DNA of 37,331 bases from Paracoccaceae bacterium (lineage in GTDB: Bacteria; Pseudomonadota; Alphaproteobacteria; Rhodobacterales; Rhodobacteraceae), in the NCBI GenBank assembly GCA_018222585.1, contig JAAFAB010000023.1, positions 1-37,331 of the forward strand, in the 5' to 3' direction. Of the stretch, positions 28,403-37,174 are shown piece by piece; the stretch's first letter is position 1, and each line of letters starts with the position of its first letter. The position numbers were made by a program, and so were the translations under genes. Below the pieces are notes generated by a model. It was not told where the DNA came from. It saw nothing but the letters and a program-made list of their open reading frames with translations, and ran no database searches.

Positions 28403-30375
28403 TGCCCAGCGATGATGATCTTCAAATTCAGATCGGTCTGACCGAGCGAAAATACCTGCAGCAAATGGCGCGTCTGGAGGCTCAGACCCAAAGGGCGGCT
28501 GCCAAGCTTGAGCAGCGTTTCATCGCCGCGAATACCCGGTCGGCCAAGTCCTTCCAGCAGGTCGAAAAGAGTAGCAGCGCCCTGGCAAATGGCGGGCTGC
28601 GCCAGATTCTGATGCAGCTGAGCCAGGTATCGCAGCAGGGCGCTGCAACGGGGCAATGGGGCCGCGCTCTGTCGATCCAGGCGGCGGATATCTCGCTTGC
28701 CTTCGGCACTGCCGGCATCGCGGTCGGCGCGCTGATCTCGGCGCTTGGCCCCCTGGCTTTGGATCTGCTGGAAAGCAAGGATGCGGCCGAGGCGCTGACC
28801 GAGGCGATGGAGAAGCTGGATGCCTCTTTGGCGGCCATGGAGCGCAGCAGCGCCAGTCTTGCCATGTCCGGTGTGGATGTTCGGAAGAAGTATGCGGCTC
28901 TTTCCGATGAGGCACAGCGCCTCTTTGATATCCAGTATCGTCTGGCGCAGCTCAATGCCCAGGAGGCCCTGCGCGGCGCCACGCAAGGGCTGGCGGAATC
29001 GATGGGTCTCGGCGGGGTGCTTGACGTCATTCCGGCACAGGTGAGGGATATCTCCGCCGCGATCGAGGACCTCAAGCGTGAACGGGATTCGCTATCGGAT
29101 CCGTCACAGATGAGCGATGAGGCGTTCCTGGCGGCGAACAAGCGCATCGCGGTTATTGATGGAGAGATCGCATCTCTCAAGTCGCTCGGGCGCAACCTCG
29201 ATGAGGTCGGCAAGATGTTCGGCTTCTCTGGTCGTGAGGCTGAGCAGTTCGGCGCTTCAGTGGTCGCCAGGTTCGCAGAGATTGGCCAGGCGCAGGGGCC
29301 TGAGCAGCAAGCCGAGCAGATGCAGGAGCTGGTCGACTATATCTGGAACGCTTCGGAGAATCTGAAGGATGCCGATGATGAGGGCAAAGCCCTCTACCAG
29401 CGCCTTGTCGATGTCGTGTCGAAGGCGCTGGAGCTCTCGTCTATCGACATTGCGAAGGGCTTTCGGGAGGCAAAGGAGGAGGCCGAGGGCCTTTCCTATG
29501 CGCCCGGGCCTCCGCGTAGGCGGGAAACCTCTGACCTTGCCCCCAAGACATCGATCCGCCCACAAATGCCGTCGGTGAACTTCGGTGAAAGCACCAAGGA
29601 CAACCCGAACAAAACGGGTGGCGGCGGCATGTCCGAGGCCGAGCGCGAACGCAACCGGCTTCTGAGCGAGCGCGACCGGATCCTCCGCAGTCTCGAAACC
29701 GCCCAGGACGCCTATAACCGACAGCTCGCTGATCTGAACAAGCTGGAAGAGATGGGCGAGCTGTCATCCGAGCAGTACCAGGAGGCCCTGGCGGATCTCG
29801 ATCAGGCGCTGGTCGAGGCCGAGTTTGCCAATGTGATCAGCGGTATCGACAGCGTGTCGAAAGCCCTCGCCGAGGCAAGACTGAACGGTGAGAACATGGG
29901 CGAGGCCGTGGTCTCTGCGCTGCGCAGCATCCTGGCACAGATGGCCGCGAGGCAACTGACGGAGCTCTTCACCGGACTACTTGGCCTCGGCGATGTTGGC
30001 AGGTCGATGCTGGGGCGGTTGCTCGGGGTCGGCGGGCAGCGCGCATCGGGGGGCAAGGTCCGCGCGGGCGTGCCGTACATGGTCGGAGAGCACGGGCCGG
30101 AGCCGTTCATCCCGGACGTGAACGGGCAGATCCTTTCCGCCGCCTCGGCCCGCGACGTGATGTCGGGCGGAGCGCAGCGCGGTGGTGGGGGTATGACGGT
30201 CAACGTTTTCCCGCAGCCGGGCCAAGAGGTCGAGCGGCGCGAGACGCAAGGCCCGGACGGGGAAAGCATCCTCGATCTGATCATGGGAGAGGTGGGCCGC
30301 GGGATCGAAAGCGGACGCTTTGACCCGGAATACATGGCCCGTTTCGGGAACAAACCCACGGTGAAGCGTCGATGA
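28402..30375 (+). CDS. tail tape-measure protein
   Basis: A 657-residue largely helical protein directly after the chaperones. Coiled-coil segments occur at about 10-50, 130-150, 210-260 and 410-470. There is a hydrophobic stretch at about 96-116 (IQAADISLAFGTAGIAVGAL) and a C-terminal GEHGPEPFIPDVNGQILSA motif common in tape measures. Its length sets tail length: by the usual ~1.5 A per residue, a tail of about 100 nm. Start at 28402 in a TGATG overlap. Confidence 0.9.
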   Translation: MPSDDDLQIQIGLTERKYLQQMARLEAQTQRAAAKLEQRFIAANTRSAKSFQQVEKSSSALANGGLRQILMQLSQVSQQGAATGQWGRALSIQAADISLAFGTAGIAVGALISALGPLALDLLESKDAAEALTEAMEKLDASLAAMERSSASLAMSGVDVRKKYAALSDEAQRLFDIQYRLAQLNAQEALRGATQGLAESMGLGGVLDVIPAQVRDISAAIEDLKRERDSLSDPSQMSDEAFLAANKRIAVIDGEIASLKSLGRNLDEVGKMFGFSGREAEQFGASVVARFAEIGQAQGPEQQAEQMQELVDYIWNASENLKDADDEGKALYQRLVDVVSKALELSSIDIAKGFREAKEEAEGLSYAPGPPRRRETSDLAPKTSIRPQMPSVNFGESTKDNPNKTGGGGMSEAERERNRLLSERDRILRSLETAQDAYNRQLADLNKLEEMGELSSEQYQEALADLDQALVEAEFANVISGIDSVSKALAEARLNGENMGEAVVSALRSILAQMAARQLTELFTGLLGLGDVGRSMLGRLLGVGGQRASGGKVRAGVPYMVGEHGPEPFIPDVNGQILSAASARDVMSGGAQRGGGGMTVNVFPQPGQEVERRETQGPDGESILDLIMGEVGRGIESGRFDPEYMARFGNKPTVKRR

Positions 30376-31265
30376 GCGAGCAATATTGGCCGACGGCTAT
30401 CCCACGTTGCCCGCATCCCTACTCGGTGTCGGGCGGGCCTGACGATGTCCGAGCAAGCTTCGCGCCCGATGTGGGGGCTCCGATCGAGCGACCGCGCATG
30501 ACCGGCGCCGTCGAACGGTATCAGATGACCTTGCCCTCGATGCTTCAGGGCGCCTACGAGGTTTTCCAGGGTTGGCACGGCCAGGACCTGCTCCATGGAT
30601 CGAGGTCCTTTGTCTGGCGGCATCCGCTGACAGGGGCGGTCAGGATGGCCCGCTTCGCCCCGGGCGAAAGCTACAATGCATCCAAGCGCGGTCGCTGGCG
30701 GGATGTCAGTATGCGGGCGCTGTTCCTGGCTGGCTCGCCCTGGTTCTCGGCTTACGTCGTCGACGGATCAGTGGTGCCGCCTGTCTTCGTCACCGACTTC
30801 GCGGCGGCCGTCTATGGCGCAGATACCGGGCGTCTGGTCCGCGCCCCTATCGGAGACCTGGTCACCCTGACAGGGTCGCCAGTCGTCGACAGCAGCGGGC
30901 TTACCCTGGAGGAGGGTGACGGCGTCGAAATCCCGACTTCGGCCTGGGCTCGTTCGGCGGGAACCTGGATTCTCGATCTGCAGGATGCGGTTGGCCAGAT
31001 CTTCGCAGGGGCCTCGCCCGAGGCCAGTGTCGAAGGCACCGGCGTGATCGTGGTGGCCTATGACGGATCGCAGACCCTGGTCTATGCCGGCGGTGTGCTG
31101 GTCGAAACCCTGGCGGGCTGGACGCTGCCGGCTGCAGTCGTGCCACTCGACGGCGCAGGCGTCGTTGTCCGCGTGACGGTTCTTGCCGAGGTGCTGCCCG
31201 ACACCCTCTGCAAAGCAGTGGCTGTTGCGGGCGCCGGCTTCAGCATCACCGTGGGTGGCGCATGA
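30372..31265 (+). CDS. distal tail protein with C-terminal carbohydrate-binding-like part
   Basis: A 297-residue protein. The first ~145 residues (MSEQYWPTAIPRCPHPYSVS..., HPLTGAVRMARFAPGESYNA) resemble distal-tail proteins that follow the tape measure. Residues about 165-297 (VTLTGSPVVDSSGLTLEEGD..., GTWILDLQDAVGQIFAG, VYAGGVLVETLAG) look like a jelly-roll/LamG-like beta sandwich, perhaps for binding a surface sugar. Overlaps the tape-measure gene by four bases. Confidence 0.65.
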   Translation: MSEQYWPTAIPRCPHPYSVSGGPDDVRASFAPDVGAPIERPRMTGAVERYQMTLPSMLQGAYEVFQGWHGQDLLHGSRSFVWRHPLTGAVRMARFAPGESYNASKRGRWRDVSMRALFLAGSPWFSAYVVDGSVVPPVFVTDFAAAVYGADTGRLVRAPIGDLVTLTGSPVVDSSGLTLEEGDGVEIPTSAWARSAGTWILDLQDAVGQIFAGASPEASVEGTGVIVVAYDGSQTLVYAGGVLVETLAGWTLPAAVVPLDGAGVVVRVTVLAEVLPDTLCKAVAVAGAGFSITVGGA

Positions 31266-31777
31266 CGGTAGAGCGGACCCTTCCACCTGCGGCGCGCCAG
31301 GACCTTGAGGCCGCGCAGGGAGAGTATGCCTACCTCGGGTTCCTGACGATCCGCCACTCGCGGCTCGATGCGCCGCTGCGGCTGGTCAGCGACCATTTCA
31401 GATATGTCTACGACGGCGATCTCTACATCGGGCTGCCATTCGAGTGGACCGTGGTTACCGACAATGACAGGCCGCCCGAGGCGCGGTTGGTGGTCCAGAA
31501 TGTCGATCGCCGGATTGGGCGGGCGCTGCGCCAGCTGAATGAGCGCGCCCAGCTTTCCCTGGTGATACTGTCCTCGGGTGACTTCGATCTGTCCCAGGAT
31601 CCCCGGCAGGAAATCGGCACCGCCGCGATCGTATATGCCTATGCGCATTTCGAACTGTCGGGGATCGAGGCGAACGTGATCGAGGTCAGCGGTCGTGTCG
31701 AGCTCTACGATCCCTCCAGCGAGCCGTTCCCGGTGGTGCGCGCGACCGAGGATCGATGCCCTGGGCTGTTCCGGTGA
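31262..31777 (+). CDS. DUF1833-like tail protein
   Basis: A 171-residue protein: LGFLTIRHSRLDAPLRLVSD, FEWTVVTDNDRPPEARLVVQ, LSLVILSSGDFDLSQDPRQE. The pattern is that of DUF1833 tail proteins encoded before the NlpC/P60 protein in many siphophages. It overlaps both neighbours. Confidence 0.78.
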   Translation: MTVERTLPPAARQDLEAAQGEYAYLGFLTIRHSRLDAPLRLVSDHFRYVYDGDLYIGLPFEWTVVTDNDRPPEARLVVQNVDRRIGRALRQLNERAQLSLVILSSGDFDLSQDPRQEIGTAAIVYAYAHFELSGIEANVIEVSGRVELYDPSSEPFPVVRATEDRCPGLFR

Positions 31778-32175
31778 TGCACTGGGCGACGCGCTATGTC
31801 GGCATCCCCTACGTCGACGGCGGTCGGGACGTGTCCGGCCTGGATTGCTGGGGCGTGCTGCAACTGGTCTATCGCGAACGCCTGAAGGTCGATCTGCCGA
31901 CCTATGGGGATATCAGCGCGCGAGACCTGCGGCGGATCGCCCGAGAAATCGGATCGGCATCGGACATGTGGCCATGGGCTGACGCTCCGGTTCCCCGCGA
32001 AATGGACGTCGCGGTGATGGCCGCGCCTGGCAGGCGCTTTCCCGTCCATGTCGGCGTGGTCTTGCGAGGCGGTCAGCTGCTGCACTCCGAGGCAGCAAGC
32101 GGGTGCTGCATCGTCCAGCTCGCGGATTTCTCGGTCAGGTTCAGGATCTTGGGATACAGGAGGTATATCGCGTGA
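31756..32175 (+). CDS. NlpC/P60-type tail peptidase
   Basis: A 139-residue cysteine peptidase: the catalytic Cys31 in SGLDCWGVLQLVYRE and His98 in FPVHVGVVL, with the usual HSEAAS loop. Proteins of this family sit at the tail tip and cut peptidoglycan cross-links for DNA entry. Start at 31756 has GAGG five bases upstream; an ATG at 31777 is an alternative. Confidence 0.88.
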   Translation: MPWAVPVMHWATRYVGIPYVDGGRDVSGLDCWGVLQLVYRERLKVDLPTYGDISARDLRRIAREIGSASDMWPWADAPVPREMDVAVMAAPGRRFPVHVGVVLRGGQLLHSEAASGCCIVQLADFSVRFRILGYRRYIA

Positions 32176-35100
32176 CCGTGCACTGCGCTTATCGTTCGCC
32201 CATGGCGATGTCGTCTCTACAGGACGTGGAGATGGAGGCGGGTCTTTCCCTGCAGGAAATGGCGGACCGGATGCGGTTGCCGCCCGAGTTTCACGCGAAT
32301 GGAATCATCCAGGTCAACGGCAGGGCGGCGCCGCGCGCCTTGTGGTCATCGATCAGGCCTCGCCGCGGCTGCGGGCCGATCGAGGTGACATTCTTCGCAC
32401 CGACCCCGCAAGGGGGTGGGGATGACGGCGGCGGCGGCAAGGCCGTACTGACGGTGGTGGCTGCGGTCGCACTTGTCGTCGCATCTGGTGGCCTCGGCGG
32501 CGGTCAACTCGGGTCCTTCTTCGGCAAGGCTTTTGCCAAGGGCACCATCGGTGGCTACCTCGCGCGCGCGGGCCTGTCGCTGACAGGCGCGCTTTTGCTG
32601 GGGGCACTCATCCCGCCGCCCACGCTTGCGGATGACACTGGAGCACAGGTTCGCCCCCTGGGGGCGGCAAGTGCGAGTGGCAACCAGCTGGAGCCCAATG
32701 GCGCAATTCCCCGGGTTGTCGGGACCATGAAGGTCTACCCGCCATTCATGGCGGAGCCCTATGTTTACTACGAAGGCGACGATGAAGTTGTGGAAGGGGT
32801 CTATGCGCTTGCCGGCCCGCATCGGCTGACGGATATTCGGGTGAACGGTGCCCAGATCGAGGAACTCAACGATACCGTGGTCGAAACCCGCGAGGGCTGG
32901 CCAGGCGACGCGCGGATCTCTCTCGTTCGCCGGTTCGCGCGCACCGAAGCTGTCCAGGCGGAGCTGTCCAGCCATTCGGTGCAGAGCCCGGGGGGCTCCC
33001 TGATCGACAGCATCAGTGGCGCGCTCCTCGACGCGTTGCCGCAGGCGCGCACGCTTTCGACCCGGACGAACCCGGACGAGCATCACATCCAGATCAGCTT
33101 CCCGGGTGGGCTGAACCGAAATTCGGGCGCGAGCCTCTTGCGCGTGCCGCTCCGGCTTCGCATACGCGAGGCCGGCTCGGAAACCTGGCGAAGCCTGCCC
33201 GAACTGCATTTTCGGTCTTCGCGGGTTCGGGATTGGCGGGTCACGATCAAGCTTGTCTGGACCGAGGACACTCTCACTGTTCCTGCGCCGCCGGCGGCCG
33301 AGGGGATCTGCGAGGCGCGCGTCGCTTCGCCCGGGCAGACGATCTCCCCCGCAGGGGTGCCCTGGGCGGCTGACAGCTACTTCGATGCCGGCAGCGGCGA
33401 TGACCACCTCGCTTCAGGCAACGTCAGCAGTTCGGCAGTGCGCCATGTCGATCTCGGTCGCTATGAGGCGTCGATCCTCCTGGACCCCGCGGAGTTCCCG
33501 AAGGGCCGATACGAGATCGAGATCACGCGGGGATATGCCTTCCTGGATGGGAATTATTCGGCTGCCTCCTACCAGTATAGCGGTCAGGTCCGGGACTTCT
33601 TCGGCTATGAGAATAGCGGCGCGCCGCAAATTGCCCTTAGCCGGGACGGCATCAGCGATACGCTGTATCTCACGCGGAGCGTATCGCTCTGGGCTGAACA
33701 TCCGGCACCGTCCGATGACTGCGCCTTGATCGCCGTGATCGCGCGAAACCGCGCCCTCGAGCAGCTTAGCGTCGTGGCTTCGGGCTACGTGCGTGATGCG
33801 GTATATCAGGACCCGAGGCTTGCGACAGAGCCGGACCTTGTCCTGGGGGTCGGTGAAACCGGGTTCTCGGGCAATGAGGACGCCGGGCTGCCGGTTTATT
33901 TCGAATTCGACATGACAGTTCCGGCCGTGCCCGATGGGGTGGTCATGGAGGTGGGGGGATCGTCGATCGGGGCCGCCGCGTATTTTGCCGGGGGTGTCTT
34001 CACCATCCGAACCGGGGACGGCTCGGCAGAGTTCAGCCCGGATCAGGCGCGCTTCGATATCCCGGCTGCAGATCTTGCCGGGCGATCAGGCACGCTCTGC
34101 CTGCACTTTGACCCCGCCACCGCGCGTGCCGTCGCGTGGTGGCGGGATGGGGATGTGTCCGGCCGGGTCAGGCTCCTGGGCGAGGCCTACGCCTCCTCTG
34201 GTGCCCTGTCGTCCGACGCTTGGCGCGGAACGAATGCGGGCGGGGTGGGGACATACACGCTGACAGTCCCCGTCGGGTGCCCGCTGGTGAACTTCAACGG
34301 CGAGATCTCGGAATGCCGGTACTGGATTGACCAGTTGCCGCCCGGTGCGCTGGATGCGCCCGTGGTCACCTGGAGCAACTGGACGGCCACGAGCCGCCCG
34401 GCGCCGCATTTGCGCGACATCCTGGCGGGCCAGCTTTCGGCCCGCCAGCTGCATTCGGATCTGATCGACGATGCGGAGCTCGTCGCCTGGCGCGCCGCCT
34501 GCGAAGATGCAGGGTGCCAGGTAAATGCGATCCTTGAGGGAACCTCGGTGGCGGAGGCGGCCCGGATCGTGGCGAGCGCGGGCTATGCGCGGCTTCGCCA
34601 TTCGGAAATCTGGGGAGTGGTGCGAGACTACGATCGGAGTGCAGAGGCTCCATGCCAGATCTATTCTCAGCGTGACACTGGCGGGTTCTCCTGGTCGCGG
34701 AGTATGCCGGACCTTCCGGACGGGCTTCGCGTGACCTTCATCGACCGCGAGCGCGATTACCAGACCCGTCAGCTGATGATCTGGCGGAACAACCGACCGG
34801 GCCGGCTGGTCGAACAGGTGACGTATCTGGGGCTGGTGACGGAGGCGGAAGTGCGTGCGCGTGTCGCCTACGATCTCGCGATCGCGGACTATCGGGGCGC
34901 GACATATTCGCTGAGGGTGCCGGCCAAGGGGCTCCGTGCTCGGCGGGGCAGCCTGATCGGTGTGGCCCATGACATGCTGACCGCCCGGTCTGGCAGCGCC
35001 CGGGTCGTCGAGCGCGCCTTCGCGGCCTCGGGGGACGTGGCCGAACTCTGGTTGGACGACGCGGTTCAGGTCTATGCCGAACCCTACATGGACGAGGTCA

Positions 35101-35396
35101 ATGACCTGAGTGCCGTTGAGGACCTTTCGCTCCTCGGCCTCCGGACCGGCATCGCCCTGCAGCGGGCCGACGGCTCGGTCACGACGCACGAGCTGGCCGT
35201 TGCGAGTGGTCTGACCGATCACATCACCTTCGCCGGGGCGGTCAGCGCCTCGGGTCTCCTGCCTGGCACCCTGGCCGTTTTCGGCCCGCTGGAGAGCGAG
35301 GCGGAGCGTTTCATCGTCGCGGACATCCGACCGCGCGATCAACTTACCTTCGACCTGACGCTGGTCGATGAAGCACCGGGGATATGGGCAGCATGA
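32172..35396 (+). CDS. J-like tail-tip/host-specificity protein
   Basis: A protein of about 1074 residues starting at GTG 32172 (GTGA overlap). N-terminal part with lambda I/J-like hydrophobic segments at about 93-155 (VVAAVALVVASGGLGGG, SLTGALLLGALIPPP). Phage-J repeats follow, with GTMKVYPPFMAEPYVYYEGD and LSTRTNPDEHHIQISFPGGL. A LamG/jelly-roll-like insert lies at about 569-730 (YFEFDMTVPAVPDGVVMEVG ... LVNFNGEISECRYWID). After this come J-type domains (AGQLSARQLHSD, SGSARVVERAF). It forms the tip that meets the host receptor. Its size and end are usual for such proteins. Confidence 0.85.
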   Translation: MTVHCAYRSPMAMSSLQDVEMEAGLSLQEMADRMRLPPEFHANGIIQVNGRAAPRALWSSIRPRRGCGPIEVTFFAPTPQGGGDDGGGGKAVLTVVAAVALVVASGGLGGGQLGSFFGKAFAKGTIGGYLARAGLSLTGALLLGALIPPPTLADDTGAQVRPLGAASASGNQLEPNGAIPRVVGTMKVYPPFMAEPYVYYEGDDEVVEGVYALAGPHRLTDIRVNGAQIEELNDTVVETREGWPGDARISLVRRFARTEAVQAELSSHSVQSPGGSLIDSISGALLDALPQARTLSTRTNPDEHHIQISFPGGLNRNSGASLLRVPLRLRIREAGSETWRSLPELHFRSSRVRDWRVTIKLVWTEDTLTVPAPPAAEGICEARVASPGQTISPAGVPWAADSYFDAGSGDDHLASGNVSSSAVRHVDLGRYEASILLDPAEFPKGRYEIEITRGYAFLDGNYSAASYQYSGQVRDFFGYENSGAPQIALSRDGISDTLYLTRSVSLWAEHPAPSDDCALIAVIARNRALEQLSVVASGYVRDAVYQDPRLATEPDLVLGVGETGFSGNEDAGLPVYFEFDMTVPAVPDGVVMEVGGSSIGAAAYFAGGVFTIRTGDGSAEFSPDQARFDIPAADLAGRSGTLCLHFDPATARAVAWWRDGDVSGRVRLLGEAYASSGALSSDAWRGTNAGGVGTYTLTVPVGCPLVNFNGEISECRYWIDQLPPGALDAPVVTWSNWTATSRPAPHLRDILAGQLSARQLHSDLIDDAELVAWRAACEDAGCQVNAILEGTSVAEAARIVASAGYARLRHSEIWGVVRDYDRSAEAPCQIYSQRDTGGFSWSRSMPDLPDGLRVTFIDRERDYQTRQLMIWRNNRPGRLVEQVTYLGLVTEAEVRARVAYDLAIADYRGATYSLRVPAKGLRARRGSLIGVAHDMLTARSGSARVVERAFAASGDVAELWLDDAVQVYAEPYMDEVNDLSAVEDLSLLGLRTGIALQRADGSVTTHELAVASGLTDHITFAGAVSASGLLPGTLAVFGPLESEAERFIVADIRPRDQLTFDLTLVDEAPGIWAA

Positions 35397-36445
35397 CGAC
35401 ACGAGACACGTTCAACGGCACCAGCGAGGGTGTTTCCTGGAAGGATGTCGAGGGGGTAGAGGGTTTTGGCAATCAGTATGCGCGCCACCTGAAGACGCTC
35501 TTCGATGCCTCTGCCCTCCCGCTGTCGTTGCCTGCCGGTACCAACGATGTCACCGCGACCCTGGACCCGGAGCTGCCGACAGGCGGCCTGGTCGAGGGGA
35601 TGAAGTTCAGCATCACCTGGCCGGCGACGAATACCGGCCCGATGACGCTCTCTCTCAATGGCGGCGGAGCTGCGGCGATCGTGACGGCCGGCGGGGAGGC
35701 GATGACGCCCGGCACGGCGCAGGCCGGGGCACGGGCCTTGCTGGAGTTCGTCGGGTCGGATTTTCGCGTTCTGATCACGGGCAACGCCGGTGACGGGGGT
35801 GCGCTGTCCTCTCGCGAGATCTTCACCGCCTCGGGGGTCTGGAGCAAGCCGGAGGGGGTCAGCGACGACACGGTGGTCTTCGTCGAGATGTGGGGCGGCG
35901 GCGGCGGCGGCGATTCCAACGGTGACGATGGGGGTGGTGGTGGTGGTGGTGCCTATGCTGCGCAGTATTTCACCATGGGCGAGCTCGCGGCGTCGGTCTC
36001 CGTCACCGTGGGGGCTGGCGGCTCGGTCAATACCTCCGGCGGAGCGTCCTCGTTCGGTGTTCTTCTGTCGGCCTCCGGTGGCTTGCGCGGGACCACTACC
36101 GGCGGCGGGCGAGGCGGTGGCTACTTGGCCCGGACCATAGGCGAGGCAGGGGGTAGCACTACGGTCTACTTGCCGACCGTCTGGAGTGGTGGCGATGGCG
36201 GCCAAGGCGAAGCAGATGGTGGCGCATCTGATCCTGATGCCGACGACGGAGCGCCTGCTGTCTTTGGCGGCGGCGGCGGCGGCGGCAGGGCTAAGTTCAA
36301 TGCCAACGGAAGCGGCGGGCTGTCCTTGCGCGGCGGCAATGGCGGCGATGCTCCGGGCGGCGCCGGCGTGGCGCCTGGTGGCGGCGGCGGTGGTGACGAC
36401 GGCCCCGGCGCTCGCGGTGAAGTCCGCGTCTACATTTTCGGGTGA
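35393..36445 (+). CDS. glycine-rich tail/adhesin protein
   Basis: A 350-residue protein. Residues about 1-130 form an attachment-like region (MTTRDTFNGTSEGVSWKDVE). From about 145 a glycine-rich domain opens with FTASGVWSKPEGVSDDTVVF and VEMWGGGGGGDSNGDD, then many Gly runs and a closing GEVRVYIFG strand. This is the phage glycine-rich domain family; comparable Gly-rich repeats in other phage adhesins pack as polyglycine-II helices with exposed loops for receptor binding. ATG 35393 (ATGA overlap) is used; ATG 35384 is also possible. Confidence 0.78.
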   Translation: MTTRDTFNGTSEGVSWKDVEGVEGFGNQYARHLKTLFDASALPLSLPAGTNDVTATLDPELPTGGLVEGMKFSITWPATNTGPMTLSLNGGGAAAIVTAGGEAMTPGTAQAGARALLEFVGSDFRVLITGNAGDGGALSSREIFTASGVWSKPEGVSDDTVVFVEMWGGGGGGDSNGDDGGGGGGGAYAAQYFTMGELAASVSVTVGAGGSVNTSGGASSFGVLLSASGGLRGTTTGGGRGGGYLARTIGEAGGSTTVYLPTVWSGGDGGQGEADGGASDPDADDGAPAVFGGGGGGGRAKFNANGSGGLSLRGGNGGDAPGGAGVAPGGGGGGDDGPGARGEVRVYIFG

Positions 36446-36456
36446 GGGATATGAGC

Positions 36457-36819
36457 ATGAAGAAGCTGCAGGTGGTCGACGGCGTGGTCGTCAACGTGGT
36501 CGAGATCGATCCGGATGCCATTCCGGACTGGGTTGACGGCTGGCCGGACCATGCGCCCGGAATCGATATCGGATGGTTGCAGGATGAGGCCGGGGACTTC
36601 GTGCCGCCGTCTACTGCCGCGCCGGCCGCCAGTCAGCTCTGGGCGGAGGTCCGACGCCGGCGCAATGATCTGCTGACCGCCTGCGACTGGACGCAACTGC
36701 CCGACGTCAGCGTGACTGAGGCCGAGCGATCGGCCTGGCAGGTCTACCGTCAGGCCCTGCGCGACATCACCGAGGCCGAGGACCCGGCGGCGCTCAGCTG
36801 GCCAACGCCGCCGGCCTGA
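36457..36819 (+). CDS. tail-fibre assembly chaperone-like protein
   Basis: A 120-residue protein: MKKLQVVDGVVVNVVEIDPD at the start and a conserved C-terminal VRRRRNDLLTACDWTQLPDV...WQVYRQALRDITE block ending in WPTPPA. This is the pattern of phage tail assembly chaperones (Phage_tail_APC type) that help fibre folding. ATG 36457 is used because GAGGG is eight bases away; 36451 is closer than usual. Confidence 0.8.
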   Translation: MKKLQVVDGVVVNVVEIDPDAIPDWVDGWPDHAPGIDIGWLQDEAGDFVPPSTAAPAASQLWAEVRRRRNDLLTACDWTQLPDVSVTEAERSAWQVYRQALRDITEAEDPAALSWPTPPA

Positions 36820-36848
36820 CCGGCCCTCTGGATTATGGACTGAACCGA

Positions 36849-36878
36849 GGCGGGCGCGCGGCGTGCCCGCCTTCTTTT
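36849..36878 (+). terminator. intrinsic terminator
   Basis: GGCGGGC (36849-36855), nine-base loop, GCCCGCC (36865-36871), then TTCTTTT. A classical rho-independent terminator between the tail-chaperone gene and the spike-base gene; it ends or thins the main tail transcript. Confidence 0.82.
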
Positions 36879-36892
36879 ATGGAGGTACTTCA

Positions 36893-37171
36893 ATGTCTGA
36901 TCCCTTTGCTCTGTCCCAGCCGACGGTCGATAGCCTCGGCTCCCGGGGGGCCGTGATCGTCCCGTCCGACGACACCGACCTCGACCCGGTCGCCAAGGCG
37001 GTGACCGTTCTCGACACCACCGGCGGCGCCGACCTGGTCATCCTGCCGAAGGGCAACGCTGACGGCAAATGGCTCACCTATTCGGGGGTCTCGGTCGGGT
37101 TCACTACGGTTCACGCGGTGCGTCGCGTCGGCGTGGGTACGACCTGCACCGTTGCCTCGGTGGATGGCTGA
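36893..37171 (+). CDS. spike-base-like protein (Rcc01079 type)
   Basis: A 92-residue protein: MSDPFALSQPTVDSLGSRGA, then VIVPSDDTDLDPVAKAVTVL and a VRRVGVGTTCTVASVDG end. This matches the small spike-base proteins first named from Rhodobacter, made of beta strands that support a tail spike. GGAGG is seven bases before ATG 36893. It lies after a terminator and may be expressed more weakly or from its own promoter. Confidence 0.75.
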   Translation: MSDPFALSQPTVDSLGSRGAVIVPSDDTDLDPVAKAVTVLDTTGGADLVILPKGNADGKWLTYSGVSVGFTTVHAVRRVGVGTTCTVASVDG

Positions 37172-37174
37172 GCC

